A DNA stretch of 64,000 bases from Puniceibacterium confluentis (GTDB taxonomy: Bacteria; Pseudomonadota; Alphaproteobacteria; Rhodobacterales; Rhodobacteraceae), in contig NZ_VOJI01000007.1 in assembly GCF_007923445.1 (NCBI RefSeq), positions 124,001-188,000 on the forward strand, written 5' to 3'. The notes below the pieces were generated by a model, which saw only the letters and a list, made by a program, of their open reading frames with translations, did not search any database and had not been told where the DNA came from. Shown here piece by piece: positions 55,054-63,888 of the stretch (within the stretch, counting starts at the first letter, position 1; every line of letters begins with the position of its first letter). Position numbers and translations under genes: made by a program.

Positions 55054-55075
55054 AGAATTTTCGTGCGAAAATTCT
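55054..55075. repeat. Related 22-base palindrome, second of the pair
   Basis: Arms AGAATTTTCG and CGAAAATTCT around the central TG. It differs from the first palindrome at several positions, but in matched pairs that preserve both arms, which implies selection for pairing or for a dimeric binding protein. Confidence 0.9.
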
Positions 55076-55098
55076 GGCGCCCAGAGGGGAGGGATTGT

Positions 55099-55911
55099 GT
55101 GAAGGATACCCAGGGATACCTGACTGCGGATGGCCGCCAGATCGGCGGGGTGCTGATGGAGATGCGCAATATCACCCTGCGATTTGGCGGAGTCGTGGCG
55201 ATCGAGGACATCTCTTTCGACATTCGCGAGGGTGAGATCCGGGCAATCATCGGACCGAACGGTGCTGGAAAATCGTCGATGCTCAACATCATTTCGGGGT
55301 TTTATACGCCCAGTAATGGCGAGGTCTGGTACAAGGGCGCCCCCCGGCCGCTGATGAAGCCCTACGAAGTGGCGCGGATGGGGGTGGCGCGCACCTTTCA
55401 GAACATCGCACTGTTCGAGGGAATGACGGTACTGGACAACGTGATGACCGGTCGGTTGACACATATGCATGCCGGTCTTCTGAGCCAGGCGCTGTGGTGG
55501 GGCCGCGCCCGGGACGAGGAGATCGCCAACCGCGAAGTGGTGGAAAAGGTCATCGATTTTCTGGAAATCCAGAACATCCGCAAGACCCCGGTGGGTCGGC
55601 TTCCCTACGGATTGAAAAAGCGCGTCGAGCTGGCCCGGGCGCTGGCGGCGGAGCCGAGCCTCCTGCTGCTGGACGAACCGATGGCGGGTATGAACGTCGA
55701 GGAAAAGGAGGACATGAGCCGCTTCATCCTCGATGTGAACGACGAATTCGGCACCACCATCGCGCTGATCGAGCATGACATGGGGGTCGTCATGGACCTG
55801 TCGGACCGGGTGGTGGTGATGGATTACGGCAAGAAGATCGGCGACGGCACGCCGGACGAGGTGCGCGGCAATCAGGATGTGATCGACGCCTATCTGGGTG
55901 TGGCGCATTGA
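55099..55911 (+). CDS. Branched-chain-type ABC transporter, ATP-binding protein (LivG-like)
   Basis: Cytoplasmic ATPase of a HAAT-family importer, 270 residues from a GTG at 55099 with GGGGAGGGA just upstream. Walker A is GPNGAGKS in RAIIGPNGAGKSSMLNII; Walker B LLLLDEPMAGMN; the LivG-type MARTFQNIALF (VARTFQN) Q-loop and an H-loop IEHDMGVVM. The signature is RLPYGLKKRVELARAL, where LPYGLKK replaces LSGGQ, as usual in LivG. A later ATG (MEMRNITLRFGG) could be the true start. It follows the palindrome pair. Confidence 0.9.
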   Translation: MKDTQGYLTADGRQIGGVLMEMRNITLRFGGVVAIEDISFDIREGEIRAIIGPNGAGKSSMLNIISGFYTPSNGEVWYKGAPRPLMKPYEVARMGVARTFQNIALFEGMTVLDNVMTGRLTHMHAGLLSQALWWGRARDEEIANREVVEKVIDFLEIQNIRKTPVGRLPYGLKKRVELARALAAEPSLLLLDEPMAGMNVEEKEDMSRFILDVNDEFGTTIALIEHDMGVVMDLSDRVVVMDYGKKIGDGTPDEVRGNQDVIDAYLGVAH

Positions 55912-55990
55912 GGAAAACGGGGGCAGGAGGGCGCATGGACACTGGAAAGAGGACCTGTGGCAGGGGCGGTGCAGGGGGCGGGACGACGTC

Positions 55991-56944
55991 ATGCTGACCG
56001 AGATCTTTATCAAGCCGTTCGCCGATATGGTCGAGGCCCCCGATTTCCTGTTGCAGGTGCTGTGGGAAGGGCTGGTATCGGGTATTCTGTATGCGCTGAT
56101 TGCGCTGGGCTTTGTGCTGATCTACCGCTCGAGCCGGATCTTCAACTTTGCCCAGGGAATCATGGTGGTCTTTGCCGCGCTGACGCTGGTCGGGTTGCAC
56201 GCGATGGGCGTGCCCGCCTGGGTGTCGGTCGGACTGACATTGCTGGTTATGTTCGGTCTCGCCGTGGCGATCGAACGGGTGGTCCTGCGACCGCTGGTGG
56301 GGCAGCCGGACATCATCCTGTTCATGGCGACAATCGGCGTCACGCTGTTCCTGATCGGACTGGGAGAGATCATCTTTGGCGGCGAGAACAAGGTGATGAT
56401 CACCGAAGAATTGGGCATTCCGACCGGTTCAATCCTGTTCGAACCCTGGGGCGGGCTGCTGATCCTTGAACAAAAGGACATCACGGCGGTGATCGTCGCG
56501 GCGCTGCTGGTGGTTGCCCTGCTGCTGTTCCTGAACAAGACGCGGATGGGCCGGGCGATCCGGGCACTGGGGGACGATCATCAGGCGGCCCTGTCCGTGG
56601 GTATCAGCCTGCAGACGATCTGGGTGCTGGTCTGGTTCATTGCCGGGATCATCGCCCTGGTCACCGGCATCGCCTGGGGCGCACGGGCCGGGGTCAGCTT
56701 TGCGCTGGAAGTCATCGCCTACAAGGCCTTGCCGGTGCTGATGCTCGGAGGGCTCGAAAGCATCAGCGGCGCGATCATTGGCGGGCTGATGATCGGGATG
56801 CTGGAAAAGCTGTTCGAGATCTACTGGGGTCAGCCGCTTCTCGGAGGCAATACCGAGACCTGGTTCGCCTTTGTGCTGGCACTGATCGTGCTGCTGTTCC
56901 GCCCGCAGGGGCTGTTCGGGGAAAAGATCATTGAACGTGTGTGA
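55991..56944 (+). CDS. Branched-chain-type ABC transporter, permease (LivH-like)
   Basis: Inner-membrane channel subunit, 317 residues with about eight or nine membrane segments. Family motifs: LVSGILYALIALGFVLIYRSS, FNFAQGIMVV, ERVVLRPL and the ATPase-contact segment YKALPVLMLGGLESISGA. The ATG at 55991 follows GGGACGACGTC; a longer frame from 55898 is not membrane-like. Pairs with the LivM-like permease. Confidence 0.9.
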   Translation: MLTEIFIKPFADMVEAPDFLLQVLWEGLVSGILYALIALGFVLIYRSSRIFNFAQGIMVVFAALTLVGLHAMGVPAWVSVGLTLLVMFGLAVAIERVVLRPLVGQPDIILFMATIGVTLFLIGLGEIIFGGENKVMITEELGIPTGSILFEPWGGLLILEQKDITAVIVAALLVVALLLFLNKTRMGRAIRALGDDHQAALSVGISLQTIWVLVWFIAGIIALVTGIAWGARAGVSFALEVIAYKALPVLMLGGLESISGAIIGGLMIGMLEKLFEIYWGQPLLGGNTETWFAFVLALIVLLFRPQGLFGEKIIERV

Positions 56945-57046
56945 CAAAGCGCAGCCGCTGAGCGGGTGGGGCGCCTGCGGCAGGATCGCAATTCGGAAGA
57001 GATAAGGTTCAGCAGGCCCGACGGGCGGTGAGGAAGACAGGCAGAC

Positions 57047-58123
57047 ATGTTTTACAGAACGGCCGGACAGTTCAAGACCAGCTACGAGTCGGATCAGGCG
57101 CTGTTTCCGGTGCGCCAGGATGCCATTCTGCTGGCGGTCATCCTGGTCTTTGCCTGGGTGATCTTTCCGCTGACGGCGAGCGAGTTCACCTTCCAGACGC
57201 TTTTGATCCCGATCCTGATCTATGCGCTGGCGGCGATGGGGCTGAACATTCTGACCGGATATGCTGGCCAGTTGAGCCTCGGCACGGCCGCCTTCATGGG
57301 GGTGGGCGCCTATGCCTGCTACAAGATGGTGACGCTGATGCCCTGGCTGAACCCGGTGGTGGCGATCCTGCTGTCCGGCGTCTTCAGCGCCGGGGTCGGG
57401 GTTGCCTTCGGCATTCCGAGCCTGCGGATCAAGGGATTTTACCTCGCCATTGCCACACTGGCGGCGCAGTTTTTCCTGGTATGGTTGTTCGAGAAATGGG
57501 CCTGGCTGTACAATTACAACGCCAGCGGCGCCATCCAGGTGCCGAACCTGACCATGTTCGGAGTCTATGTGGCCGGGCCGCAGGCGGATTCCTGGGTGCA
57601 GTATTATCTGGTGCTGGCGATCGTGTCGGTGATGACGGTGCTGTGCATCAATCTGACCCGCGGCAATCTGGGGCGGACCTGGAAGGCGACCCGGGATGTG
57701 GACATTGCCGCGGAACTGATCGGCATAAACCTGATGAAGAGCAAGCTCACCGCCTTTATGGTGTCGTCCTATGTAGTCGGCGTCGCCGGGGCGCTGTTTG
57801 TGTTCATGTGGCGCGGCGCGGCCGAACCGAACCTGTTCGACATTCCGCTGAGCTTTCGGATCCTGTTCATCGCGATCATCGGCGGGCTGGGCTCGATCCT
57901 CGGGAATTACCTGGGCGCCATCCTGATCGTCGGCTTGCCGGTGGTGCTGGGCACCTTGCCTGCCGCTCTGGGCATACCCATCTCATCATCCATGGTCGAG
58001 CACATCAACGTGATGATGGTGGGCGGGCTGATCGTGTTCTTTCTGATCATCGAACCGCACGGCCTGGCACAGCTGTGGCGGCTGATCCGCGAAAAGCTGA
58101 TCATCTGGCCGTTCCCGCATTAG
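57047..58123 (+). CDS. Branched-chain-type ABC transporter, permease (LivM-like)
   Basis: Second permease, 358 residues with about ten hydrophobic segments. LivM motifs are clear: YALAAMGLNILTGYAGQLSLG, GIPSLRIKGFYLAIATLA, and the ATPase-contact loop FRILFIAIIGGLGSILGNYL. A cytoplasmic loop has NLTRGNLGRTWKATRDVDIA, typical of LivM. GAGGAAG precedes the ATG. It lies about 100 bases after the LivH-like gene. Confidence 0.9.
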   Translation: MFYRTAGQFKTSYESDQALFPVRQDAILLAVILVFAWVIFPLTASEFTFQTLLIPILIYALAAMGLNILTGYAGQLSLGTAAFMGVGAYACYKMVTLMPWLNPVVAILLSGVFSAGVGVAFGIPSLRIKGFYLAIATLAAQFFLVWLFEKWAWLYNYNASGAIQVPNLTMFGVYVAGPQADSWVQYYLVLAIVSVMTVLCINLTRGNLGRTWKATRDVDIAAELIGINLMKSKLTAFMVSSYVVGVAGALFVFMWRGAAEPNLFDIPLSFRILFIAIIGGLGSILGNYLGAILIVGLPVVLGTLPAALGIPISSSMVEHINVMMVGGLIVFFLIIEPHGLAQLWRLIREKLIIWPFPH

Positions 58124-58170
58124 GGCGGCCCAACAAACCAAAGCGTGAGCAATCAATGGGAGGAACTTTG

Positions 58171-59469
58171 ATGAAACACATTACCAGACTGGCGGCGGTT
58201 GCGGCGCTGGGTGCCGTGATGGGCACCGGCGTTGTGGCGCAGGAGCTTTTTGCGCCCAACCTCAGCTATCGCACCGGGCCGTTCGCGGCGACCGGCATTC
58301 CGCTGATGAACGGGCAGCGCGACTATATGCTGATGCTCAACGCCCGCGACGGCGGCATCGGCGGCCTGCCGGTGAATTTCGAGGAATGCGAGACCGGCTA
58401 TTCCACGGAAAAGGGCGTGGAATGTTATGAAAAGACCAAGGGGCAGGCGATCGTGACGCAACCCTGGTCGACCGGGATCACCCTGCAGGTGCTGCCCAAG
58501 ACCAATGTCGATGAAATCCCGATCCTGGCCCCCGGCTACGGCTTTTCGCCGATGGCGGACGGCAAGGTGTTCCAGTGGGCGTTCAACACTCCGGCGTCCT
58601 ACTGGGATGCGGCGAGCATGATCCTGCAGTACCTGGAGGCCCAGGGCGACCTGAGCGGCAAGAAGATCGCGTTCCTGCATCTGGACCACCCCTATGGCAA
58701 GGAGCCGCTGCCGTTCCTGGAACTGAAGGCCGCCGAAGACGGGTTCGAGCTGCTGCCGATCCCGGTCGGCCTGAAGGAAATGCAGAACCAGTCGGCGCAG
58801 TGGTTGCAGATCCGTCGTGAGCGGCCTGATTATGTCGTGATGTGGGGGTGGGGCGCGATGAACGCCGGCGCGATCACCGAAGCGGTGAAAACCAAGTTTC
58901 CGATGGACAACATGATTGGTGTCTGGTGGGCCGGGCACGATGCTGACCTCAAGATCGTCGGCGCGGAGGGCAAGGGCTACAAGTCGATCAGCTGGTCCTA
59001 CCCGGCGCTGGACGCGGCGGTGCTGGCGGACATCAAGACTCATGTGGTGGATGCGGGCAATTCCCTGTCCAACGAGGAAGAGATGCAGGGCGTGTTCTAC
59101 AACCGCGGTCTGGTGATCTCGATGATCCTGGCCGAGGGGATCAGGGCGGCGCAGGAGCACACCGGCAACGCCCAGATCACCGCATCCGACCTGCGCTGGG
59201 GACTTGAGAACCTGAATGTGACCGACGCGCGGCTGGCCGAGCTGGGCATGACCGGCATGGTGCCGCCGTTCCAGACCACCTGCGCCAACCACACCGGCCA
59301 TTCCGGCGGATGGATGCTGGAATGGGACGGTGAGAAGTTCATCAAGACCAGTGATCTGCTGCAGGCCGAGGCCGACGCGATCCAGCCGCTGGAAGCCGCG
59401 AAGGCCGCGGAATACGCCGAGGCGAATGCGCCCTGGGCGATGTCCGAGACCTGCGACGCCCCGAGCTGA
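58171..59469 (+). CDS. Branched-chain-type ABC transporter, periplasmic binding protein
   Basis: Ligand-binding protein, 432 residues, larger than LivJ (about 370). Signal peptide MKHITRLAAVAALGAVMGTG, cleaved around residue 23 (VVAQ). The fold is Peripla_BP_6 type: LMLNARDGGIGGLPV, EECETGYSTEKGVECYE, FLHLDHPYGKEPLPFLE, and GVWWAGHDADLKIVG. No ligand can be named; such large members often bind aromatic or other acids rather than branched amino acids. GGGAGGA precedes the ATG. It is placed between the LivM-like and LivF-like genes. Confidence 0.88.
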   Translation: MKHITRLAAVAALGAVMGTGVVAQELFAPNLSYRTGPFAATGIPLMNGQRDYMLMLNARDGGIGGLPVNFEECETGYSTEKGVECYEKTKGQAIVTQPWSTGITLQVLPKTNVDEIPILAPGYGFSPMADGKVFQWAFNTPASYWDAASMILQYLEAQGDLSGKKIAFLHLDHPYGKEPLPFLELKAAEDGFELLPIPVGLKEMQNQSAQWLQIRRERPDYVVMWGWGAMNAGAITEAVKTKFPMDNMIGVWWAGHDADLKIVGAEGKGYKSISWSYPALDAAVLADIKTHVVDAGNSLSNEEEMQGVFYNRGLVISMILAEGIRAAQEHTGNAQITASDLRWGLENLNVTDARLAELGMTGMVPPFQTTCANHTGHSGGWMLEWDGEKFIKTSDLLQAEADAIQPLEAAKAAEYAEANAPWAMSETCDAPS

Positions 59470-59534
59470 CGAGTCTGCCCGGCGGCGGCGCGCATGCCGC
59501 CGCCGGGATCTTGAGTATTTGGAAAGAGAAGAAA

Positions 59535-60359
59535 ATGGACGAGACCGCGCCGGCCCGGGAAACGCTGCTTGAGGTCAACAACATCGAGGTGATCTACAAC
59601 CACGTGATCCTCGTGCTGAAAGGTGTGTCGCTGGCGGTGCAAAAGGGGGGGATCACCGCGCTTCTCGGCGGCAACGGAGCGGGCAAGACGACCACCCTCA
59701 AGGCGATCTCCAACCTGCTGCATTCGGAACGCGGCGCGGTCACCAAAGGCGCGATCAAGTACAGGGGCGAGGTGATTCAGGGCCGCGATCCGGCGGAACT
59801 GGTGAAAAAGGGTGTGATCCAGGTGATGGAGGGGCGGCATTGCTTTCAGCATCTGACGGTGGAAGAGAACCTGCTGACCGGGGCCTATACGCGGCGTGAT
59901 GGCAAGGGCGCGGTCGAGGCGGACCTGCAGATGGTCTATGACTATTTCCCGCGCCTGAAGGAACGGCGCCGGTCGCAGGCGGGCTACACCTCGGGCGGGG
60001 AGCAGCAGATGTGTGCCATAGGCCGGGCGCTGATGTCGCGGCCGCAGATGGTTCTGCTGGACGAGCCGAGCATGGGTCTGGCGCCGCAACTGGTCGAGCA
60101 GATCTTTGAAATCGTGAAATCGGTGAACGAGAACGAGGGGCTGTCGTTCCTGCTGGCCGAGCAGAACACCAATGTGGCGCTGCGGTTTGCCCACACCGGA
60201 TACATTCTGGAATCGGGCCGGGTGGTGATGGAGGGCCAGGCCGCGGACCTGCGGGAAAACCCGGACGTGAAGGAATTCTACCTGGGCATGTCGGACGAGG
60301 GGCGCAAATCCTTCCGCGACGTGCGCAGCTACCGGCGGCGCAAGCGCTGGCTGGCGTGA
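59535..60359 (+). CDS. Branched-chain-type ABC transporter, ATP-binding protein (LivF-like)
   Basis: Second ATPase of the importer, 274 residues, starting MDETAPARETLLEVNNI. Walker A GGNGAGKTTTLKAI, Q-loop, LivF-type signature TSGGEQQMCAIGRAL, Walker B MVLLDEPSMGLAPQLV and switch AEQNTNVAL are all present. The C-terminus is extended by about 35 residues (DEGRKSFRDVRSYRRRKRWL), more basic than in E. coli LivF. The leader carries GGAAAGAGAAGAA before the ATG, a weak ribosome binding site. Confidence 0.9.
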   Translation: MDETAPARETLLEVNNIEVIYNHVILVLKGVSLAVQKGGITALLGGNGAGKTTTLKAISNLLHSERGAVTKGAIKYRGEVIQGRDPAELVKKGVIQVMEGRHCFQHLTVEENLLTGAYTRRDGKGAVEADLQMVYDYFPRLKERRRSQAGYTSGGEQQMCAIGRALMSRPQMVLLDEPSMGLAPQLVEQIFEIVKSVNENEGLSFLLAEQNTNVALRFAHTGYILESGRVVMEGQAADLRENPDVKEFYLGMSDEGRKSFRDVRSYRRRKRWLA

Positions 60360-60390
60360 CGGGACTTGTTGCCCGGGAAAGGGATTTGAG

Positions 60391-60777
60391 ATGACATATT
60401 GCAGAGTTTTTGTGGCACTCGGGATGCTGTTGGCACTGCCTGCACAGGCGCAGGAGTGGATCGCGCGTACCGAGTTGAGCCGTACGGCGCTGAGTGGTTC
60501 GGAGGTGATGGAAGTGGTGGTGTCCAGGCTGGTGCTGCAACCGGGCGCCTACATTCCGAAACACACGCATCCCGGCGATGAAAACTCGGTTGTCGCCGTG
60601 GGCGGCCGGGTGGTCCTGCCCGATGGCAAGGAGGTGCCTTTGGCAACCGACACGCCGCTGAATTACGCCGCAGGCGTGGTGCATGGCGGCATAACCGTGG
60701 CCGGAGAGACGGCGCTGGTGATCTACACGACCCATGTCGTCGACAAGACCAAGCCGTTTCAGGTGCTTGCCGAGTGA
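60391..60777 (+). CDS. Periplasmic cupin-domain protein
   Basis: Small secreted cupin of 128 residues with a signal peptide (MTYCRVFVALGMLLALPAQA, cleavage near residue 20). The cupin core shows GAYIPKHTHPGDENSVVAV and, in motif 2, GVVHGG, retaining metal-type His residues (H58, H60, and a later His in VVHGG). It lies between the LivF-like and PaaK-like genes in the same operon. It may be a metal-binding or sensor protein for the imported substrate, but nothing in sequence states a reaction. Confidence 0.75.
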   Translation: MTYCRVFVALGMLLALPAQAQEWIARTELSRTALSGSEVMEVVVSRLVLQPGAYIPKHTHPGDENSVVAVGGRVVLPDGKEVPLATDTPLNYAAGVVHGGITVAGETALVIYTTHVVDKTKPFQVLAE

Positions 60778-60804
60778 ACGGCGCGCGGCGGCCAGGAGGA
60801 TGAG

Positions 60805-62025
60805 ATGAGCAGCTATTTTGACGCGCTTGAGACCCGCAGCGCCGCGGCGCGCGCCGCCTGGCTGGCGACGGCCCTGCCGGAGCAGATCCGCCGGGCCCAG
60901 GGGCTGGCGGGATATGATGGCGCGCTGGGCGGGGTGTCGGCAAGCGATGTGACCTCGGTTGCGGATCTGGCGGCATTGCCGGTGCTGCGCAAATCAGCGC
61001 TTGGCGCGGCGCAGGCGTCCCAGCCGCCGTTCGGTGGGTTCACGACCCGGGCGGCGGCGGGCTTTGCCCATGTGTTCCAGAGTCCGGGGCCGCTGTATGA
61101 GCCGGGCGGCGCGGGCCATGACTGGTGGCGCATGGGGCGGTTCCTGAATGCCTGCGGCTTCGGGCCCGGGGACATCGTGCAGAATTGCTTTGGCTACCAT
61201 CTCACGCCTGCGGGGATGATCTTTGAGTCCGGGGCGCGGGCGGTCGGTGCGGCGGTGTTGCCGGCCGGGACCGGACAGACCGAACTGCAGGTGACTGCGG
61301 CCCGCGACATCGGGGTGACGGGATATGCCGGGACGCCGGATTACCTCAAGGTGATCCTCGAAAAAGCCGACGAGATGGGGGTGGTTCTGGGCATCACCAA
61401 GGCGGCGGTGAGCGGTGGCGCCCTGTTCCCGTCCCTGCGGGACTATTATGCCGGGCGGGGGATTTCCTGTCTGCAATGTTATGCAACGGCGGATCTGGGC
61501 AACATCGCGTATGAATCGGCTGCGATGGAGGGTATGATCGTCGACGAGCACGTCCTTGTCGAGATCGTCACGCCGGGGACCGGTGATCCGGTGCCGGAGG
61601 GCGAAGTGGGCGAGGTCGTGGTGACCACGCTGAACCCGGACTATCCCCTGATCCGTTTTGCCACCGGTGACATGAGCGCGGTGATGGCGGGCAGCAGTCC
61701 CTGCGGCCGTACCAACCTGCGGATCAAGGGCTGGATGGGCCGGGCGGATCAGACGACCAAGATCAAGGGCATGTTCGTGCGCCCGGAACAGGTGGCGGCG
61801 CTGGTCGCCCGGCATCCCGAGATTGACCGCGCCCGGGTGGTTGCCCGACGCGAGGATGACCAGGACGTGATGGTGGTGCGGCTTGAAACCAGTGCCACGG
61901 ATGCCGATGCTTATGACGCCAGCATTTCCGCGGTGCTCAAGCTGAAAGGCCGGGTCGAACTGGTGTCGCCCGGCGGGTTGCCGCGCGATGGGGTGGTGAT
62001 CGAGGATGCCCGGAACTACGACTGA
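60805..62025 (+). CDS. PaaK-like phenylacetate-CoA ligase family protein
   Basis: AMP-forming acid:CoA ligase of 406 residues in the PaaK group, close to the usual 430. Motifs: GYAGTPDYL, the PaaK-like GEVVVTTLNPDYPLIRFATGD, and the hinge RIKGWMGRADQTTKIKGMFV. The P-loop, normally SSGTTG, is replaced by FQSPGPLYEPGG (about residues 91-102), a variant that I associate with a PaaK subfamily near LivFGHM genes; whether it still binds ATP is unproven. GGAGG precedes the ATG. Last gene of the operon, probably activating an aromatic or related acid brought in by the transporter. Confidence 0.82.
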   Translation: MSSYFDALETRSAAARAAWLATALPEQIRRAQGLAGYDGALGGVSASDVTSVADLAALPVLRKSALGAAQASQPPFGGFTTRAAAGFAHVFQSPGPLYEPGGAGHDWWRMGRFLNACGFGPGDIVQNCFGYHLTPAGMIFESGARAVGAAVLPAGTGQTELQVTAARDIGVTGYAGTPDYLKVILEKADEMGVVLGITKAAVSGGALFPSLRDYYAGRGISCLQCYATADLGNIAYESAAMEGMIVDEHVLVEIVTPGTGDPVPEGEVGEVVVTTLNPDYPLIRFATGDMSAVMAGSSPCGRTNLRIKGWMGRADQTTKIKGMFVRPEQVAALVARHPEIDRARVVARREDDQDVMVVRLETSATDADAYDASISAVLKLKGRVELVSPGGLPRDGVVIEDARNYD

Positions 62026-62188
62026 CCGTCGCTGTTATTGGATAGCAGGGCAACGCCGGCCAGAACGGGATGATCATGGGGCCCGGCTGGCGCCTGGAGA
62101 ATCGCCCGCGTCGCGCCCGCGCGCGGTAGTCGAAAGGCGGCAGGACATGTCTGCCCTGTGACACTGATCACTTGAAAGGAGTCTCGCG

Positions 62189-63868
62189 ATGAAACGTTTG
62201 CTGCTGGGTTCGGTTGCCGCATTGGCCCTGGCCGGAACCGCCTGGGCCGAAAGTGATGCGCTGATCATCGGGAACTCCGATTATTCGGTGCTGGAGCGGC
62301 TGACCGGCGCCGATGGCGTGCTGTCGGCAACCGCGCCGCTCGAGCGCGAGGGCTTTCAGGTGGTCGCGATCGGGCAGGCAACGGCCAACCAGATGCAGAA
62401 CGGCTTTGACCGATTCCTGTCCGGGTTGTCGCCGCGCACCGACCGGGTGGCCGTCGTGTTGTCAGGACGATTTGTGCACACGAGCACCGACAGTTATCTT
62501 CTGCCGGTCGAAATGTCCGCTCCTCTGGACGATGCTGCGGTGCTGCGTGACGGCCTGCCACTGAGCCAGGTCATGGCGGTGCTGGGCAGCTACCCCGGAC
62601 AGGCGCTGCTGCTGCTGGGCATCGGCGATTCGGGGCGATTCAGCGGGCGCTTTGTGACCGGTGGCCTCGGCGATCTGGTGGTGCCGCAGGGGGTGAGCGT
62701 GTTGCAGGGGCCGGCGGCGGATGTGGCCCGGTTCGTGCGCAATGATCTGGGGGCACGTGGCGAGCGCGTGCTCGAGTCGGGCGTGGCCGCGGGATTGAAG
62801 CTGAGCGGCTATGCGCCCCGGGACTATGTGTTTGTGAACAACTCGGCGGCGGTGCCCTCGGCGCGGCCTGCGCCGCAGCCGGTCATCACCCCGGCACCTG
62901 CGGCGTTGGGGGCTTCGGACGATGCGCTGTGGAATTCGGTGCGGCAACGCGATGATGTGGCCGGGTATCGCAACTATCTGGCGGCTTTCCCGCGCGGCGC
63001 CCACGCCAGCGATGCACGCGCCCGGATTTCCGCCATCGAAGCCGAACCGTTCCGCGATGCGCGTCTTGGCGAAGAGGCGCTGAACCTCGATCGGGATGCG
63101 CGGCGCGAAATTCAGCGCGATCTGTCGCTGCTCGACTTCAATACCCGGGGCATTGACGGCATCTTTGGTCCGGGCAGCCGCGCGGCTGTGCAGAAATGGC
63201 AGGCGCAGAACGGCTTTGCCGCCTCGGGGTTTCTCAACCGCGAACAAATCGCCCGGCTGGACGGACAGGCCGAACGCCGCGCGGGCGAGCTTGAGGCCGA
63301 GGCGCGGGCGCGTCAGATCGAACAGGAACGGCTGGACCGCGCTTATTGGAACGAGACCGGGGCGCGCGGCGATGCGACCGGCCTGCGTGCCTATCTCAAG
63401 CGGTATCCGGACGGGGTTTTCGCCGAACTGGCACAGGAACGGTTGCGGGGGTTCGAGGACGAACAGCGCCGTCAGGCCGCGGCCCGGGACCGCGAGGCCT
63501 GGGATCAGGCGCGCGCCAATGGGTCGGTGGCGGCCTATGACAGCTATCTCAACGCGTTCCCGAACGGCGCCTTTGCCGAGCAGGCAAAAGTCGAAATCGA
63601 CGCCCGGCAGGTTCCCTCTGCCAAATCGCAGGCGCAGGCCCGCGCCGAAGCCTCCGAGGCGGCGCTGAACCTCAATGTCGTGGCGCGGCGGCTGGCCGAA
63701 AACCGGCTGGAATCGCTGGGGCTGAAGCCGGGCGAGGTCGACGGGGTGTTCGACGAAAAGACCCGCCGCGCCATCCGCCGCTATCAGGACGCGCGCAGTC
63801 TGGATGTCACCGGGTATCTGGATCAGGTGACGGTTGTGCGCCTGCTGGCGGATTCGCTGCTGCGCTAG
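62189..63868 (+). CDS. Secreted pseudo-caspase with three 33-residue repeats and two peptidoglycan-binding domains
   Basis: Function unknown. The 559-residue product has a signal peptide (MKRLLLGSVAALALAGTAWA, cleavage about residue 20). Residues 22-200 have the caspase-like (C14) fold: DALIIGNSDYSVLERLTGAD, and LSGRFVHTSTDSYLLPVEMS. The catalytic pair is lost: SGR (92-94) replaces SGHG and LLLLGIGDSGRF (140-151) replaces LDACR, so Gly146 stands at the Cys position. Two peptidoglycan-binding domains follow at about 296-356 and 490-555 (GIDGIFGPGSRAAVQKWQ; GEVDGVFDEKTRRAIRRYQ). Three copies of a 33-residue repeat occupy 248-280, 387-419 and 438-470, with coiled-coil-like linkers. AAGGAG precedes the ATG. 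Monocistronic. Confidence 0.82.
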   Translation: MKRLLLGSVAALALAGTAWAESDALIIGNSDYSVLERLTGADGVLSATAPLEREGFQVVAIGQATANQMQNGFDRFLSGLSPRTDRVAVVLSGRFVHTSTDSYLLPVEMSAPLDDAAVLRDGLPLSQVMAVLGSYPGQALLLLGIGDSGRFSGRFVTGGLGDLVVPQGVSVLQGPAADVARFVRNDLGARGERVLESGVAAGLKLSGYAPRDYVFVNNSAAVPSARPAPQPVITPAPAALGASDDALWNSVRQRDDVAGYRNYLAAFPRGAHASDARARISAIEAEPFRDARLGEEALNLDRDARREIQRDLSLLDFNTRGIDGIFGPGSRAAVQKWQAQNGFAASGFLNREQIARLDGQAERRAGELEAEARARQIEQERLDRAYWNETGARGDATGLRAYLKRYPDGVFAELAQERLRGFEDEQRRQAAARDREAWDQARANGSVAAYDSYLNAFPNGAFAEQAKVEIDARQVPSAKSQAQARAEASEAALNLNVVARRLAENRLESLGLKPGEVDGVFDEKTRRAIRRYQDARSLDVTGYLDQVTVVRLLADSLLR

Positions 63869-63888
63869 GGATCGCCGGGCAGGACCCC

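Noticed and set aside
55898-55990. N-terminal extension of the LivH-like permease
   Set aside because: The extension is charged and not membrane-like; ATG 55991 has a plausible ribosome binding site.
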